Positions 1-7,924 are shown, counted from the stretch's first letter. The stretch: 41,104 nt of DNA from Candidatus Jordarchaeia archaeon (GCA_029856435.1 JAHQXB010000156.1:1-41104); one strand, 5' to 3'. The notes: generated by a model from the sequence alone, not told the origin. Made by a program: numbers and translations.

Positions 1-121
1 ATAGGGTAACGAGCTCTATGGGATGGGGGAGCCGTGAGCCCCCGAACCAGCAGATGAGGAGATGGGCGTAAAGCCTACTCTAAACGCTGGAAGCCCCGTC
101 CGTTAGGGCGGGGTAGTTCAC
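1..121 (+). mobile_element. Right end of an IS200/IS605-family (TnpB) element
   Basis: The left edge of the window holds the 3' end of an element whose body lies outside. A GC-rich hairpin (arms 94-101 CCCCGTCC and 106-113 GGGCGGGG, loop GTTA) is followed by TAGTTCAC, the style of terminus seen at the right end of archaeal IS605/TnpB elements. A second hairpin (GGGGG 25-29 with CCCCC 39-43) lies just upstream. An open frame from base 3 to the TAA at 69-71 may be the last ~22 codons of tnpB, but it is too short to recognise. The likely element boundary is ~121, about 50 bp before the next gene's start, so the element abuts that gene's promoter. Whether an active tnpB lies upstream cannot be judged from here. 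Confidence 0.72.
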
Positions 122-137
122 TCACTAAACTTATATG
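1..137 (+). ncRNA. Candidate omega RNA (TnpB guide RNA) 3' part
   Basis: In TnpB systems the guide RNA overlaps the 3' end of tnpB, runs through the right-end hairpins, and its last ~16-20 nt are flanking DNA. Here the two stem-loops (25-43 and 94-113) and the TTCAC end have that layout, so the guide would start at ~122 with TCACTAAACTTATATG. The identity of the structures is seen in the sequence. That they form a functional omega RNA is inference from family knowledge. The 5' boundary is outside the window. Confidence 0.45.
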
Positions 138-172
138 TATACCTTCTTATATTTTTATTAAGGGTGAAAGCG

Positions 173-820
173 ATGTCTATGATAGACGCGAATCTGGCTG
201 TTCTTTTCTTAAAGCAGTCTTTTGAAGATGTAGGCAAAGTTTTTGGACCTAGCTATATTAAGTTACTTGTGGATTACGCGAAGCAGTTCGAAGCCGAAAA
301 GCTAGGAGAGTCTCCGCCTGCGGAGATTCAAACCATTGATGATGTCGTAAACTACATTCTGAAAAATTTGGATAGGTATCCTCGGGGTTACTGCGCTTTA
401 GTGTTTGGCAATGCCAAGGCGGATAGTAAAATTGAGGGAGCCACTGGAGCGGCTTGGAAAAGGTCGGGTTTAAATGCTCTTAAACAGTTAATGCAGGCAT
501 CCGGCCTACTCGGTGAAACTCTGGAACTAAAGGAGGCGCTTGAAAAGTCTCAAGAATTTGCCAAATCAATTAATATGGCTGCCCAGTTACAGTTTATAAA
601 TGAATCTGAGGACACTGTATCCGTGGTTGTGGAGAAATGTCCCTTCACTGATTCTTGTGAAGCTTTTGATAGAGAAGGAATTTCGAGAGTTGCTGGCAGA
701 AGGGAGTGCGCGAATCTGATTTGCTACACTGCCGCCGCACAGCTTGTAACTGGCAAACAATGTGATTATTCCCTAGTGAGAAATGAGGGAAAATGTTTAG
801 GTAAAATATTTCTTGTTTAA
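173..820 (+). CDS. V4R-like cysteine-rich ligand-binding protein
   Basis: A soluble protein of 215 aa. The N-terminal ~130 residues are alpha-helical. The C-terminal part holds a cysteine signature, C-P-x4-C-x5-EGI-x-R-x-x-G-x3-C, then a final GKC-x-G-x-IF, which resembles the V4R (4-vinyl-reductase) domain or related archaeal output domains. V4R domains bind small molecules or metal and often act as sensors. No DNA-binding or enzymatic domain is attached here, so the function is unknown. ATG 173 is chosen because GGGTGA (162-167) precedes it at good spacing; GTG 164 is an alternative. A TATA-like stretch lies around 147-157, just inside the flank of the IS605 end. A clear paralogue is at 32571-33260 on the other strand, with the same cysteine spacing. 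Confidence 0.6.
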   Translation: MSMIDANLAVLFLKQSFEDVGKVFGPSYIKLLVDYAKQFEAEKLGESPPAEIQTIDDVVNYILKNLDRYPRGYCALVFGNAKADSKIEGATGAAWKRSGLNALKQLMQASGLLGETLELKEALEKSQEFAKSINMAAQLQFINESEDTVSVVVEKCPFTDSCEAFDREGISRVAGRRECANLICYTAAAQLVTGKQCDYSLVRNEGKCLGKIFLV

Positions 821-839
821 ACAGTTTAATTGGTTTAGA

Positions 840-1436
840 CTAAATTTGTAGTACCAATCTACAGAGAGTCAAAGTTACAGCTATGCTAATTGGGTTAAGT
901 AAATTGTCGTCTATTGGCGGCGTCAAGTAATCAAGCACCACAAATACCACTGCCACAATTAGGGATGTAAGGGGATAGAACCCGCTAAAGTAGTACAATA
1001 GTCCCAGAGTTAGAAGGAAGGTAGCTGCTCCTCCACCGGCGAGCCCCTCAAATGTTTTTACTTTTTTTCTTGCCATGAAAAAGTGCTTGCCCCACTTTGT
1101 GCCTACTAATGCGGCTGCGGCGTCTGCCACGCCAGCTACCACTATGGAGGTCACCACGGTGGAGGTTGGAAATAGAAATATGAGAATTGTTGCTGCCAGA
1201 ACGAAGTAGAAGTAGCCCGCTACGCGGACTTGTTCCTCTGGCTTCACCAATTTCTTGGTAATAATGTTTAGAGGAAAATCAGGATCTCTGAGTCTCCAAA
1301 TCTCAAAGATTGAGAATAGCACCAGTGTTGATATTGAGAGTACCGCGGCCGGCAACCAGCCCATCCATACATAAACAAAAGCAAATATAAAGGCTAAACT
1401 GTGAAACAATTTTCTCCTAATGTTTAGACTACTCAA
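840..1436 (-). CDS. Dolichol kinase / CTP-dependent lipid kinase family membrane protein
   Basis: An integral membrane protein of 198 aa with about six hydrophobic segments. Family marks are an N-terminal RRKLFH (residues 7-12), a central GVADAAAALVGTKWGK segment, KTFEG, and DDNLLNP near the C-terminus. This is the arrangement of the SEC59/VTE5/Dgk1 family, which uses CTP (or ATP) to phosphorylate polyprenols, phytol or diacylglycerol. In archaea the likely substrate is a polyprenol or archaeal lipid alcohol, but the sequence does not decide this. The start is a TTG with only a weak GGGG upstream. A TATA-like CTATTTAAAAGG on the minus strand lies ~40 bp upstream. It converges with the preceding V4R-like gene, leaving 19 bp between stops. 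Confidence 0.8.
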   Translation of the reverse strand: MSSLNIRRKLFHSLAFIFAFVYVWMGWLPAAVLSISTLVLFSIFEIWRLRDPDFPLNIITKKLVKPEEQVRVAGYFYFVLAATILIFLFPTSTVVTSIVVAGVADAAAALVGTKWGKHFFMARKKVKTFEGLAGGGAATFLLTLGLLYYFSGFYPLTSLIVAVVFVVLDYLTPPIDDNLLNPISIAVTLTLCRLVLQI

Positions 1437-1713
1437 TTTAGAAGCCCCAGTAAACTTGATTACCTATTGAGCCTTTTAAATAGAGCATTTTTGCGCCAAA
1501 AATGTTTGCTTTGCAATCCCGAAAATTGTCATTTAGATCATATAGAACCCCGCAATTGCCAATTTAAAACTCTTTCCCAGACCTCTATCCTTTGGCAGAG
1601 CCAAGTAGTGTCCACTTAACTGGCATCATCGACATAAAAGATGCGCTAGTTAGAAGTCATATGCTGTGGGTATTCAACATCTTTAAAAATTAAAAAATGG
1701 TGGGAAGGGAGGA

Positions 1714-2073
1714 TTATAGGAGGACGGAGGCTGCGATTTGCATGAATGGGAATTGTTCGTGTGCATTTCCGATTATTAGGAGCTTCCACTCGTCACGGAC
1801 CTTGCTGACCTTAACTTTGCCCTCAATTATGCCTTGAAGAGTTTCCTCGTCTGATCTAAAAATTAGTTCTGGGCTGGGGTAGTCTCCTTCCTTGAACTTC
1901 ACTCCCTTTTGTGTGAACACTAGGTAATATGCTTTGGAGAATCCGTTAAGGTCTCCTACTTGGAACTGGATGATTTTTCCATAGTAACGACTTCCAATCC
2001 ACTGTCTCACGGCAGGCATTGCTTTGGCGTTGATGTCTTTTGCTAATTTTTCTAGGAACTCTTTTAACGCCAC
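1714..2073 (-). CDS. SCP2 sterol-carrier-like domain protein
   Basis: A single-domain protein of 119 aa. The C-terminal half (SPELIFRSDEETLQGIIEGK, then KVSKVRDEWKLLIIGN) matches the SCP2-like fold, which makes a hydrophobic tunnel for lipids or other apolar ligands. Such stand-alone archaeal members have no known ligand. The start is GTG at 2073, overlapping the TAG stop of the upstream gene by one base (TAGTG), so translation is probably coupled. It is the last gene of a four-gene minus-strand operon headed by a nitroreductase. Confidence 0.7.
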   Translation of the reverse strand: MALKEFLEKLAKDINAKAMPAVRQWIGSRYYGKIIQFQVGDLNGFSKAYYLVFTQKGVKFKEGDYPSPELIFRSDEETLQGIIEGKVKVSKVRDEWKLLIIGNAHEQFPFMQIAASVLL

Positions 2074-2357
2074 TACTTTTCACCCACCTTTTTAATCCAA
2101 TCCTCAACTGCGGCTCTAACTGCGGCTTCCACATTATTGGCCCAAATGTTACCATACTTCTTCTCGACAGCTTTCAGAAACTTCTGGTAAAACTCGAATT
2201 CCCAGCGGATAACTATTCTCCCCTTTTTGTTCTCAACAAGGCTCTGACCCAGAGAGGAGGATTCCTTTCGGAAGAAGTCGTACTCAATATCATCTAACTT
2301 CAGGGTGGGATAAGCCAGGAACTCCGATCCAGGAGCATAACCTTTATACTTCGACAT
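2073..2357 (-). CDS. Small conserved-looking hypothetical protein
   Basis: 94 aa, not recognised. It has an N-terminal Gly/Pro/Tyr-rich part, a central strand-like stretch (GRIVIRWEFEF) and a C-terminal amphipathic helix region (NNVEAAVRAAVEDWIKKVGEK). ATG 2357 is preferred over a longer start because GAGGTGA ends four bases before it. The upstream gene's stop codon is part of this ribosome binding site, and the downstream SCP2-like gene begins on its stop codon. The tight packing implies a joint role with its neighbours, possibly as a complex with the preceding 80-aa protein. Confidence 0.6.
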   Translation of the reverse strand: MSKYKGYAPGSEFLAYPTLKLDDIEYDFFRKESSSLGQSLVENKKGRIVIRWEFEFYQKFLKAVEKKYGNIWANNVEAAVRAAVEDWIKKVGEK

Positions 2358-2361
2358 AAAA

Positions 2362-2604
2362 TCACCTCGGTAATTTCGCCAACTCTTCGGCACTTAGTAC
2401 GATTTGGCCGGTAATGTAGGGCCACTGAATCAGGAAGATTTTGCCACCCTTGGGAGCAACGCCGTAGAAAACGTAGCCGCCTTTATTTCTTGTGTACTCC
2501 TCAAGAATAAACTTGCAGACCGTCTCCAGAGAAACGTCCAATATTTCAGCGTGGGATTTAAGAACTTTAACCGCGTCGTCGTCTAGTTCAACTTCAACCT
2601 TCAT
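2362..2604 (-). CDS. Small protein with ribbon-helix-helix-like N-terminus
   Basis: 80 aa. The first ~40 residues read as strand (KVEVELDD), helix (AVKVLKSHAEILD), turn, helix (LETVCKFILEEYT), the beta-alpha-alpha order of a ribbon-helix-helix DNA-binding domain. The rest (GGYVFYGVAPKGGKIFLIQW) looks beta-rich and is not recognised. A regulator or antitoxin role is possible, but no toxin is recognised beside it. ATG 2604 is selected because GAGGTG lies six bases upstream; an upstream GTG lies within that ribosome binding site itself. It begins 12 bases after the nitroreductase stop and ends 4 bases before the next start. Confidence 0.6.
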   Translation of the reverse strand: MKVEVELDDDAVKVLKSHAEILDVSLETVCKFILEEYTRNKGGYVFYGVAPKGGKIFLIQWPYITGQIVLSAEELAKLPR

Positions 2605-2616
2605 GTTGAGCACCTC

Positions 2617-3354
2617 TCACTCTTCATCCTCAAGAAAGGCTTTTCTTATCCAGGGGTTACCCCATCTTTCCTTGTAGTACAACCCTTCCAAAGGAATTCT
2701 GGAAGGACCAATCATCCTTTCTTCCGCTCTTATGCCTATACTCAGAGTTGCTAGAGGATCCCAAGTGCGTGGTATTCCTAACCTATCTGCGAGTATCTCC
2801 TGTCTTCTGGGATCCATAATGGGGAAGGCTTGGTACCCCGCAGCATAACCTAGACTGGTTGCCATAATCCACATTGCATAAATAGCCATGCCCACACAAA
2901 TTGCTCCAAAAAACTTCTGGGGATATATTACTGGGGCATCATGGAAGGATTCTGAACCACAACCAATTATAACTACATCTGCCATTCGAGGATAATCAAA
3001 GAGGCTCCCATCACGCATCTCTGTAAAGGTCCACGGTCGACGGTCTGGTGGAATATACCATATGCGCCCCTGTGTTAGTTCCGCAGGGTATGTTCCGAAG
3101 GTTTCCTTTGCCGCTTCTCGGGCTAGGTCTGCTATTAAGTTCTTTGTTTCTTGATCATCTCGTACCACTACAAATCGGTACATTTGCATGTTCTCAGGGC
3201 TTGGCGTGTACCGTGCTGCATCCAGTATTCTTTCTAAGTCTTCATCGGGCACGCGTTCGCCAGTAAATCTTCTCATAGACCTACGGACACGAATTGCATC
3301 CTCCAAACCCATACATCGGTATGGACTCGGTTTACCATATTTTTTGGTAGACAA
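2617..3354 (-). CDS. Nitroreductase-family FMN oxidoreductase
   Basis: About 245 aa. N-terminal IRVRRSMRRFTGERVPDEDLERIL is the FMN-phosphate-binding opening of the nitroreductase fold. SPENMQMYRFVVVRD follows, and the C-terminal half has GAICVGMAIYAMWIMATSLGYAAGY, the dimer-core helix with the glycine-rich FMN region. These enzymes transfer hydride from NAD(P)H to varied acceptors; the substrate is not predictable. TTG 3354 is preferred because GGGGTGAT lies just upstream; a longer reading from 3408 and ATG 3312 are alternatives. First gene of an operon with two small proteins and an SCP2-like protein, which could bind a hydrophobic substrate or product. A 15-bp palindrome lies 66-80 bp upstream. 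Confidence 0.85.
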   Translation of the reverse strand: MSTKKYGKPSPYRCMGLEDAIRVRRSMRRFTGERVPDEDLERILDAARYTPSPENMQMYRFVVVRDDQETKNLIADLAREAAKETFGTYPAELTQGRIWYIPPDRRPWTFTEMRDGSLFDYPRMADVVIIGCGSESFHDAPVIYPQKFFGAICVGMAIYAMWIMATSLGYAAGYQAFPIMDPRRQEILADRLGIPRTWDPLATLSIGIRAEERMIGPSRIPLEGLYYKERWGNPWIRKAFLEDEE

Positions 3355-3419
3355 GTTATCACCCCTTTTTTTAAGCCTAAATGTGACGTTTTTTCGGTAA
3401 ATCCTCATGACTAATAAGG

Positions 3420-3434
3420 TTAACTAAAAGTTAA
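3420..3434. promoter_or_regulatory. Palindrome upstream of the nitroreductase operon
   Basis: TTAACT-AAA-AGTTAA, a perfect 6-bp inverted repeat around AAA, sits upstream of the nitroreductase start. It is followed further upstream by AT-rich, TATA-like sequence (3440-3465). Operator-like by symmetry only; no regulator is identified. Confidence 0.3.
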
Positions 3435-3582
3435 TGATGAATATATATTTAATAAACTATATAGATAGTCAGGTAAAATATATTATCAAAATAAATATAG
3501 TTAATTATGGTGAAATCATGTTTTACCGCCAATTTTTCGAAAAAGGGCAAAAAATATATCTAATTTTTCTTCAAGGTTAAGT

Positions 3583-4140
3583 ATGAAAGTTAGGTGGCTT
3601 GGTAATTCCTGTGTGGAAATTCTGAGTGAGAGACACCTCGTTATTGACCCAAATTTTCTAGCTGAGCCGGAGCGGGGTGTTGAACTGGTTTTAGTAACTC
3701 ATGAGCATCCTGACCACTTTGACATTCAAAAATTCAAAACTTTAAATGCGCCTCTGGTTGCTCCCCACCCTGTTTTGAGTATGTATAATCTTGAGGGGAA
3801 GAGAGCGAAGGTGGGAGAAGAGTTTGAGGGAGTTAAAATTTTGGAGAGCTGGTGTTTAAAGTCCGAAGAGAGTGTTAGCTATTTTTATGAGGGCATTTTA
3901 CACTCTGGTGACTCGGCAAGATTTCCAGAGGTGAGAGGCGTTAAACTGGTGTTTTCTGCCTGTTTCCCAGACTTCCTTGAAGATTACACCAATTCATTTA
4001 TGAAAATGAGGCCACAAATGGTAGTACCCTTCCACTTCTCTGAACAAAAAAGGTACGTAGCTGAGGAATTTAAAAAACAGCTAGATAAAAAGGGAATAAG
4101 CTGCAGAATTCTCAAGGTGGGGGAATCCCTCGAACTTTAA
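3583..4140 (+). CDS. Metallo-beta-lactamase-fold hydrolase (UlaG-like)
   Basis: 185 aa, a single metallo-beta-lactamase domain of the short UlaG-like type. The metal-binding motif is THEHPDHFD (H40, H42, D44, H45). Later ligands are probably in HSGDS (~residues 107-111) and FHF near residue 150. UlaG-like proteins are Zn- or Mn-dependent hydrolases of sugar-phosphate lactones, N-acyl compounds or phosphodiesters; the substrate here is unknown. ATG 3583 follows AAGGTTAAGT. A strong TATA-like AAAAATATATC stands ~27 bp upstream, so the mRNA could also be leaderless. It stands alone between the divergent nitroreductase operon and a convergent membrane protein gene. Confidence 0.82.
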   Translation: MKVRWLGNSCVEILSERHLVIDPNFLAEPERGVELVLVTHEHPDHFDIQKFKTLNAPLVAPHPVLSMYNLEGKRAKVGEEFEGVKILESWCLKSEESVSYFYEGILHSGDSARFPEVRGVKLVFSACFPDFLEDYTNSFMKMRPQMVVPFHFSEQKRYVAEEFKKQLDKKGISCRILKVGESLEL

Positions 4141-4253
4141 AAATCTGCCAAAAACTATACCCCACGAGACAAAAATTTGTTACTATCAACCTTTATAAAA
4201 AAATAAATGAGTTGAACCCCGCATTTGCACTGGATCTGATGGTATGTTTGCTT

Positions 4254-5048
4254 CTATTGTTTTTCACCTATTAGCCTTCGGAACCAGTTTGGCAGAACGT
4301 ATCCAACATATGCAGATATGCCGGCTAGTAATCCCATTGTGTAACCTATGGGTACGAATATGCTCCACCCCTCTGTTAGGGCTCCCTCTATGAAGAGGAA
4401 AACAAAGAATAACGATAGGAACACGGAGGTCAAAGAAATCATTATAAATCCGTAGCGGAAGAGCCTTTTCTCAGTTATTCTGGAGGCTTTTAACGCCAAG
4501 TATATCAGTGGTATGTAGGTGATGAGCCCAATTATCATTGCCATCATAAAGTTTAACGTAACATTGAATGAAACCAGTATAACGATAAATAGCGGTGTAA
4601 ATACTGCAGAATAAAGGATTATCCATTTTTTCTTTTTCTGTAAAAATGCTTCTAGGGTAAAGGCGAACAGGAAAAGGTTCCCTAGGGCAGCCAGCGCAAT
4701 GGAGAATGAGAAAATGTAGATGGAACCCTTCAGCCAGCCCTGGAAAATTATTATGAGCCAATCGGTAAGAACCGAGTAAAAGTGGCCCTGAATCCTGAAG
4801 GGTAAAATGTAATTATCAATCATGTAGTCTCTGAGAAGTATAGGATAAATTGCAAAGTGGTCAATGTGACTTAAAGCAACGAAAAATACTCCTAGGGCGA
4901 AGAGAATAAATGTGAGGGCTAGATAAATCAGGGGAACCTTCCTCAATTTCCAAAACCGCCAGATGAAATTGGCACTAACGAAGAGCACCAGTATAGTCAA
5001 CAGAAATTCATAATTAATTAGGAATGTAAGGTAGTCCGGTGTTAACAT
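4254..5048 (-). CDS. Polytopic membrane protein, unknown function
   Basis: 264 aa with seven or so hydrophobic stretches separated by short charged loops (for example KLRKVP after the first and KASRITEKRLFR late in the protein). No catalytic or transport signature is visible. ATG 5048 follows a GGGGAT sequence. It is monocistronic: the upstream side is a ~390-bp gene-free stretch and the downstream neighbour is convergent. A second orphan membrane protein of similar size and style begins at 40306, but I see no convincing similarity between the two. Function not assigned. Confidence 0.6.
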   Translation of the reverse strand: MLTPDYLTFLINYEFLLTILVLFVSANFIWRFWKLRKVPLIYLALTFILFALGVFFVALSHIDHFAIYPILLRDYMIDNYILPFRIQGHFYSVLTDWLIIIFQGWLKGSIYIFSFSIALAALGNLFLFAFTLEAFLQKKKKWIILYSAVFTPLFIVILVSFNVTLNFMMAMIIGLITYIPLIYLALKASRITEKRLFRYGFIMISLTSVFLSLFFVFLFIEGALTEGWSIFVPIGYTMGLLAGISAYVGYVLPNWFRRLIGEKQ

Positions 5049-5106
5049 CTGCTTATCCCCACACTTGCTTTTTAAGTAGACTCGTTAATTTAAATTTTTC
5101 AACGGG

Positions 5107-5250
5107 GATATTTAAAATTTATTGAGACCATTTATGAGACCTTGTCGTAAGTATGTAGTTTGTTGGCATGATATTTGTGCAGGGTTAGCCGGTCTTACCC
5201 CCTTTTAGGCCTATTTTGAAGGAAGCCCTGTTAAGCCTCCTTTTTTTGAG
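5107..5250 (+). ncRNA. Possible small RNA in the 5049-5440 gene-free stretch
   Basis: The 392-bp gap between 5049 and 5440 has no credible ORF. It holds a TATA-like ATATTTAAAATTTA (~5107-5120). A more GC-rich block follows from ~5140, in which CAGGG and CCCTG can pair across GTTAGCC...GTTAAGCC. The block ends in a T7 run (5241-5247). Promoter, structured block and U-tract in that order suggest a ~110-nt plus-strand RNA. I recognise no RNA family and pairing potential is modest. Confidence 0.22.
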
Positions 5251-5440
5251 AGGAAAAAACGATCATGATAGAAGGGAAGCCACACACTTAAAAGCGAGGT
5301 CCCACTATTTATAAAAGATTTCCAAAAAATTATTATTCAGTTTTCTTGGAACCTCTCCTCCATTCCAACTTGGTTCCTCTCTTAATTAAATGATTGCCCA
5401 AAAAGTCATCAATAATTAAAGGAAATCTCTTAGAAAACTC

Positions 5441-6835
5441 TTATTGTTGTTTTTTAGGTCGTCTCATTTTTAGCCCTTTTATCATCTGGACAGCCTCTTC
5501 CACTGTGTGGGCTACTGGTACATTATTAATTTCGAATCCTTCAATTATTATGTCGTATTTTAGAAGCCAGGGTACATATGCTACCACAGGTTTACCGTAT
5601 CTTCCTGCTATATTGGATAGCCGTCGGCCTATTTGCATACTTATTGTGGGTGGATATGGGAAGGTTAAAATCAGAACTGCCTCAACCCTGTCTATTTGGA
5701 GAATGTATTCTAACACTCTTTCCAAATCTATGTCTTCAGCGCTTCCTGTGAGGTCTATAGGATTCGACAGCGAGGCTATGCGTGCAGCCGCGGGGCTAAT
5801 CAATTGCTTCATTTCCTTTATTTCTTCTTGGGTAAACTCCACAAGATTTAATCCATATTTAGCCGCTAGATCTGCGCAGATCACTCCGTGTCCTCCTGAA
5901 ACCGTTAGTATGGCTATGTCTCCGTTTATTATGGGTTTATTTCTGAATGAGAGTACTTTAGCGAAACTGACTATTTCTTGCTCGTTTTCCGCTTCCACTA
6001 TTCCATACTGTCTGAAGACATCTGAAGCTAATCGGGGAGAGGCGGCGATTGAACTCGTATGGGACATGGCCGCTTTCTGTCCACCGGCAGTCTTTCCTGC
6101 TCTAAAAACTATAATGTTCTTGTCGCCTCCGAATTCCGCTGCAACATCCAGAAATCTCCTTCCCTCTCCCTCCCTAAATCCTTCAAGATACATAGCCACA
6201 GTTTTGGTCCTCTTGTCTTTGAGGAAATACTCCATAAGAATTGTTTCATCCACCACCGCCTTATTCCCTATGCTCACTGCGGCTGAAACGCCAATTTTTC
6301 TCTCTGCATATTTGCTTAGAAACTGGTCAACAATAAAGCCCCCGCTCTGACTCAGAATGGCCACATTTCCAGGCGGAGGCTTAAGCATTCTCTCACTAGG
6401 TATAAAAAAGGTGTCAACATAAGGTGGACTATATACCCCCATACAGTTGGGACCTATAAGGGCAATATCATACTCGTTTGCTATCTTGACCAGCTCTTTT
6501 TGAAGTTCAACTCCGCTATTTCCCATCTCGGCAAAACCTCCCGATATAACAATTGCGCCCCCGATGCCCGCCTTTCCACAGTCTTCCAAAACGGAGTTTA
6601 CAAGATCCGCCCGCACCACTATGACTGCCAAATCCACCTCCTCCGGAATATCCAGAACTGTGGGGTAGATTTGCGTCCCTTCAATGTTTCCTCCTCTAAG
6701 GTTAATCGGAAAGGTTTTTACTTGCATTTCGTGATGATTTTTGTTAAAAATAACCGTGCCAGGGTTTAACGGGTTGGTAACCGAAACTCCCACGACAGCC
6801 ATACTTTTAGGCTCGAAAACTTTTTTGAGATCCAT
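5441..6835 (-). CDS. ADP-forming acyl-CoA synthetase, alpha subunit
   Basis: 464 aa, the length of separate ACD alpha subunits. An N-terminal CoA-binding Rossmann domain (FEPKSMAVVGVS, then LIGPNCMGVY near residue 130) is followed by the succinyl-CoA-synthetase-like ligase domain. SHTSS has H259 at the position of the phosphorylated histidine of archaeal acetyl-CoA synthetases. The enzyme makes ATP from acyl-CoA, ADP and phosphate in peptide or sugar fermentation. The ATP-grasp beta subunit it needs is not adjacent and not in the window. ATG 6835 has GGAGCGGGC upstream. A second, longer alpha subunit lies at 34156-35667. Confidence 0.88.
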   Translation of the reverse strand: MDLKKVFEPKSMAVVGVSVTNPLNPGTVIFNKNHHEMQVKTFPINLRGGNIEGTQIYPTVLDIPEEVDLAVIVVRADLVNSVLEDCGKAGIGGAIVISGGFAEMGNSGVELQKELVKIANEYDIALIGPNCMGVYSPPYVDTFFIPSERMLKPPPGNVAILSQSGGFIVDQFLSKYAERKIGVSAAVSIGNKAVVDETILMEYFLKDKRTKTVAMYLEGFREGEGRRFLDVAAEFGGDKNIIVFRAGKTAGGQKAAMSHTSSIAASPRLASDVFRQYGIVEAENEQEIVSFAKVLSFRNKPIINGDIAILTVSGGHGVICADLAAKYGLNLVEFTQEEIKEMKQLISPAAARIASLSNPIDLTGSAEDIDLERVLEYILQIDRVEAVLILTFPYPPTISMQIGRRLSNIAGRYGKPVVAYVPWLLKYDIIIEGFEINNVPVAHTVEEAVQMIKGLKMRRPKKQQ

Positions 6836-7174
6836 AAAGCCCGCTCCTCAAAGCTTTGGAAACAAATCTAGCAAATCTTAAAACATACATTTGTTTCATC
6901 AACGGGAAACTTTGCTACGCGGCTATTATTTTTATTGTTAGAATCATATCCTCATATGTTTATAATCATTATCGTTTTTTCCTTCCCTGACGATTTAGAA
7001 TTGTTCAGTTTCACCTGTGAAAGAGGCTTCAATAACACTTATTTTTTCCATTTTGAGCCTAAAAGTAAAGGTTTGAATCAGGCATTCCCACATTGCCTTC
7101 CCTTATCTGAAAATTGCTGGTCGTACTCAAAAAATAGAAAAGCTTCATGTACCCATTTTTCTTGGGAGTGGAAT
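6836..7174. other. Gene-free stretch between divergent genes
   Basis: 339 bp separating the acyl-CoA synthetase start (minus) from the DUF72 start (plus). An open frame runs into the DUF72 gene from 6935, but it lacks a ribosome binding site and its composition is not coding-like. TATA-like AT tracts are present; no repeat, hairpin or RNA gene is evident. Confidence 0.4.
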
Positions 7175-7924
7175 ATGATTAAGATAGGCTGTTGTGGTTT
7201 TCCGGAAAGTATTGAACAATATTTTAAAAAATTTAAATTAACAGAGGTTCAAAGAACCTTCTATAAGCCACCCAGCGAGGAAACCTTGAAAAATTGGCGC
7301 AGCAGGGCTCCCAAAGATTTCGAGTTCGCAGTAAAGGCTTGGCAACTCATAACCCATGACCCAAATTCCCCCACCTACAAAAAGGCCGGAATAATTATTC
7401 CAGAGGAAAAAAAGAAGCTTTATGGACACTTTAAACCCACATCTGAGGTTTTAGAGGCTTGGGAAACCATAAGCACCATCTGCAAGATTCTAGAGGCCAA
7501 GGTATGCCTCTTCCAGTGCCCAGCCAGCTTCACACCATCCGAAGAGAACATCAAAAATATGAAGGAATTTTTCTCAACAATAAACCAGAGAGGACTAATA
7601 TTTGCTTGGGAACCCCGCGGGAAAAATTGGACTGCCCCACTTGTTAAAAGCCTCTGCGAAGAACTAGACATAACACACACAGTTGACCCCTTTGCATCAA
7701 ACCCCACATTTCTGGCTCGAGACACAGCCTACCTGAGGCTGCACGGCGCTCCCCCAGGCAAAAAAATGTACAAATACACATACACGGACAACGACCTCTA
7801 CAGGCTAAAGGACATAATTCAGTCAATAAATGCTAAACAGTGCTACCTACTTTTCAACAATATCACAATGAAGGAAGACGCACTGAGATTCAAAAACTAC
7901 TACAACTTTGCACCAGCAACTTAA
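7175..7924 (+). CDS. DUF72 (YecE-family) TIM-barrel protein
   Basis: 249 aa. Opening MIKIGCCGFPESIEQYF, then FYKPPSEETLKNWRSRAPKDFEFAVKAWQLITH, is the typical N-terminus of the DUF72/YecE family. WEPRGKNW and TAYLRLHGAP further on are also family-typical. The fold is a TIM barrel and the biochemical role is unknown. ATG 7175 follows GGGAGTG, and similarity begins exactly there, so the 80-residue in-frame extension to 6935 is rejected. Plus-strand A/C content rises sharply along the gene. Confidence 0.85.
   Translation: MIKIGCCGFPESIEQYFKKFKLTEVQRTFYKPPSEETLKNWRSRAPKDFEFAVKAWQLITHDPNSPTYKKAGIIIPEEKKKLYGHFKPTSEVLEAWETISTICKILEAKVCLFQCPASFTPSEENIKNMKEFFSTINQRGLIFAWEPRGKNWTAPLVKSLCEELDITHTVDPFASNPTFLARDTAYLRLHGAPPGKKMYKYTYTDNDLYRLKDIIQSINAKQCYLLFNNITMKEDALRFKNYYNFAPAT

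Noticed and set aside
5394..6350. 318-codon plus-strand open frame
   Set aside because: It lies antisense to the acyl-CoA synthetase alpha gene, has no recognisable domain and is a shadow of its codon pattern.
6935..7174. 80-residue N-terminal extension of the DUF72 protein
   Set aside because: Family similarity starts exactly at ATG 7175, which has its own ribosome binding site; the extension does not look like coding sequence.
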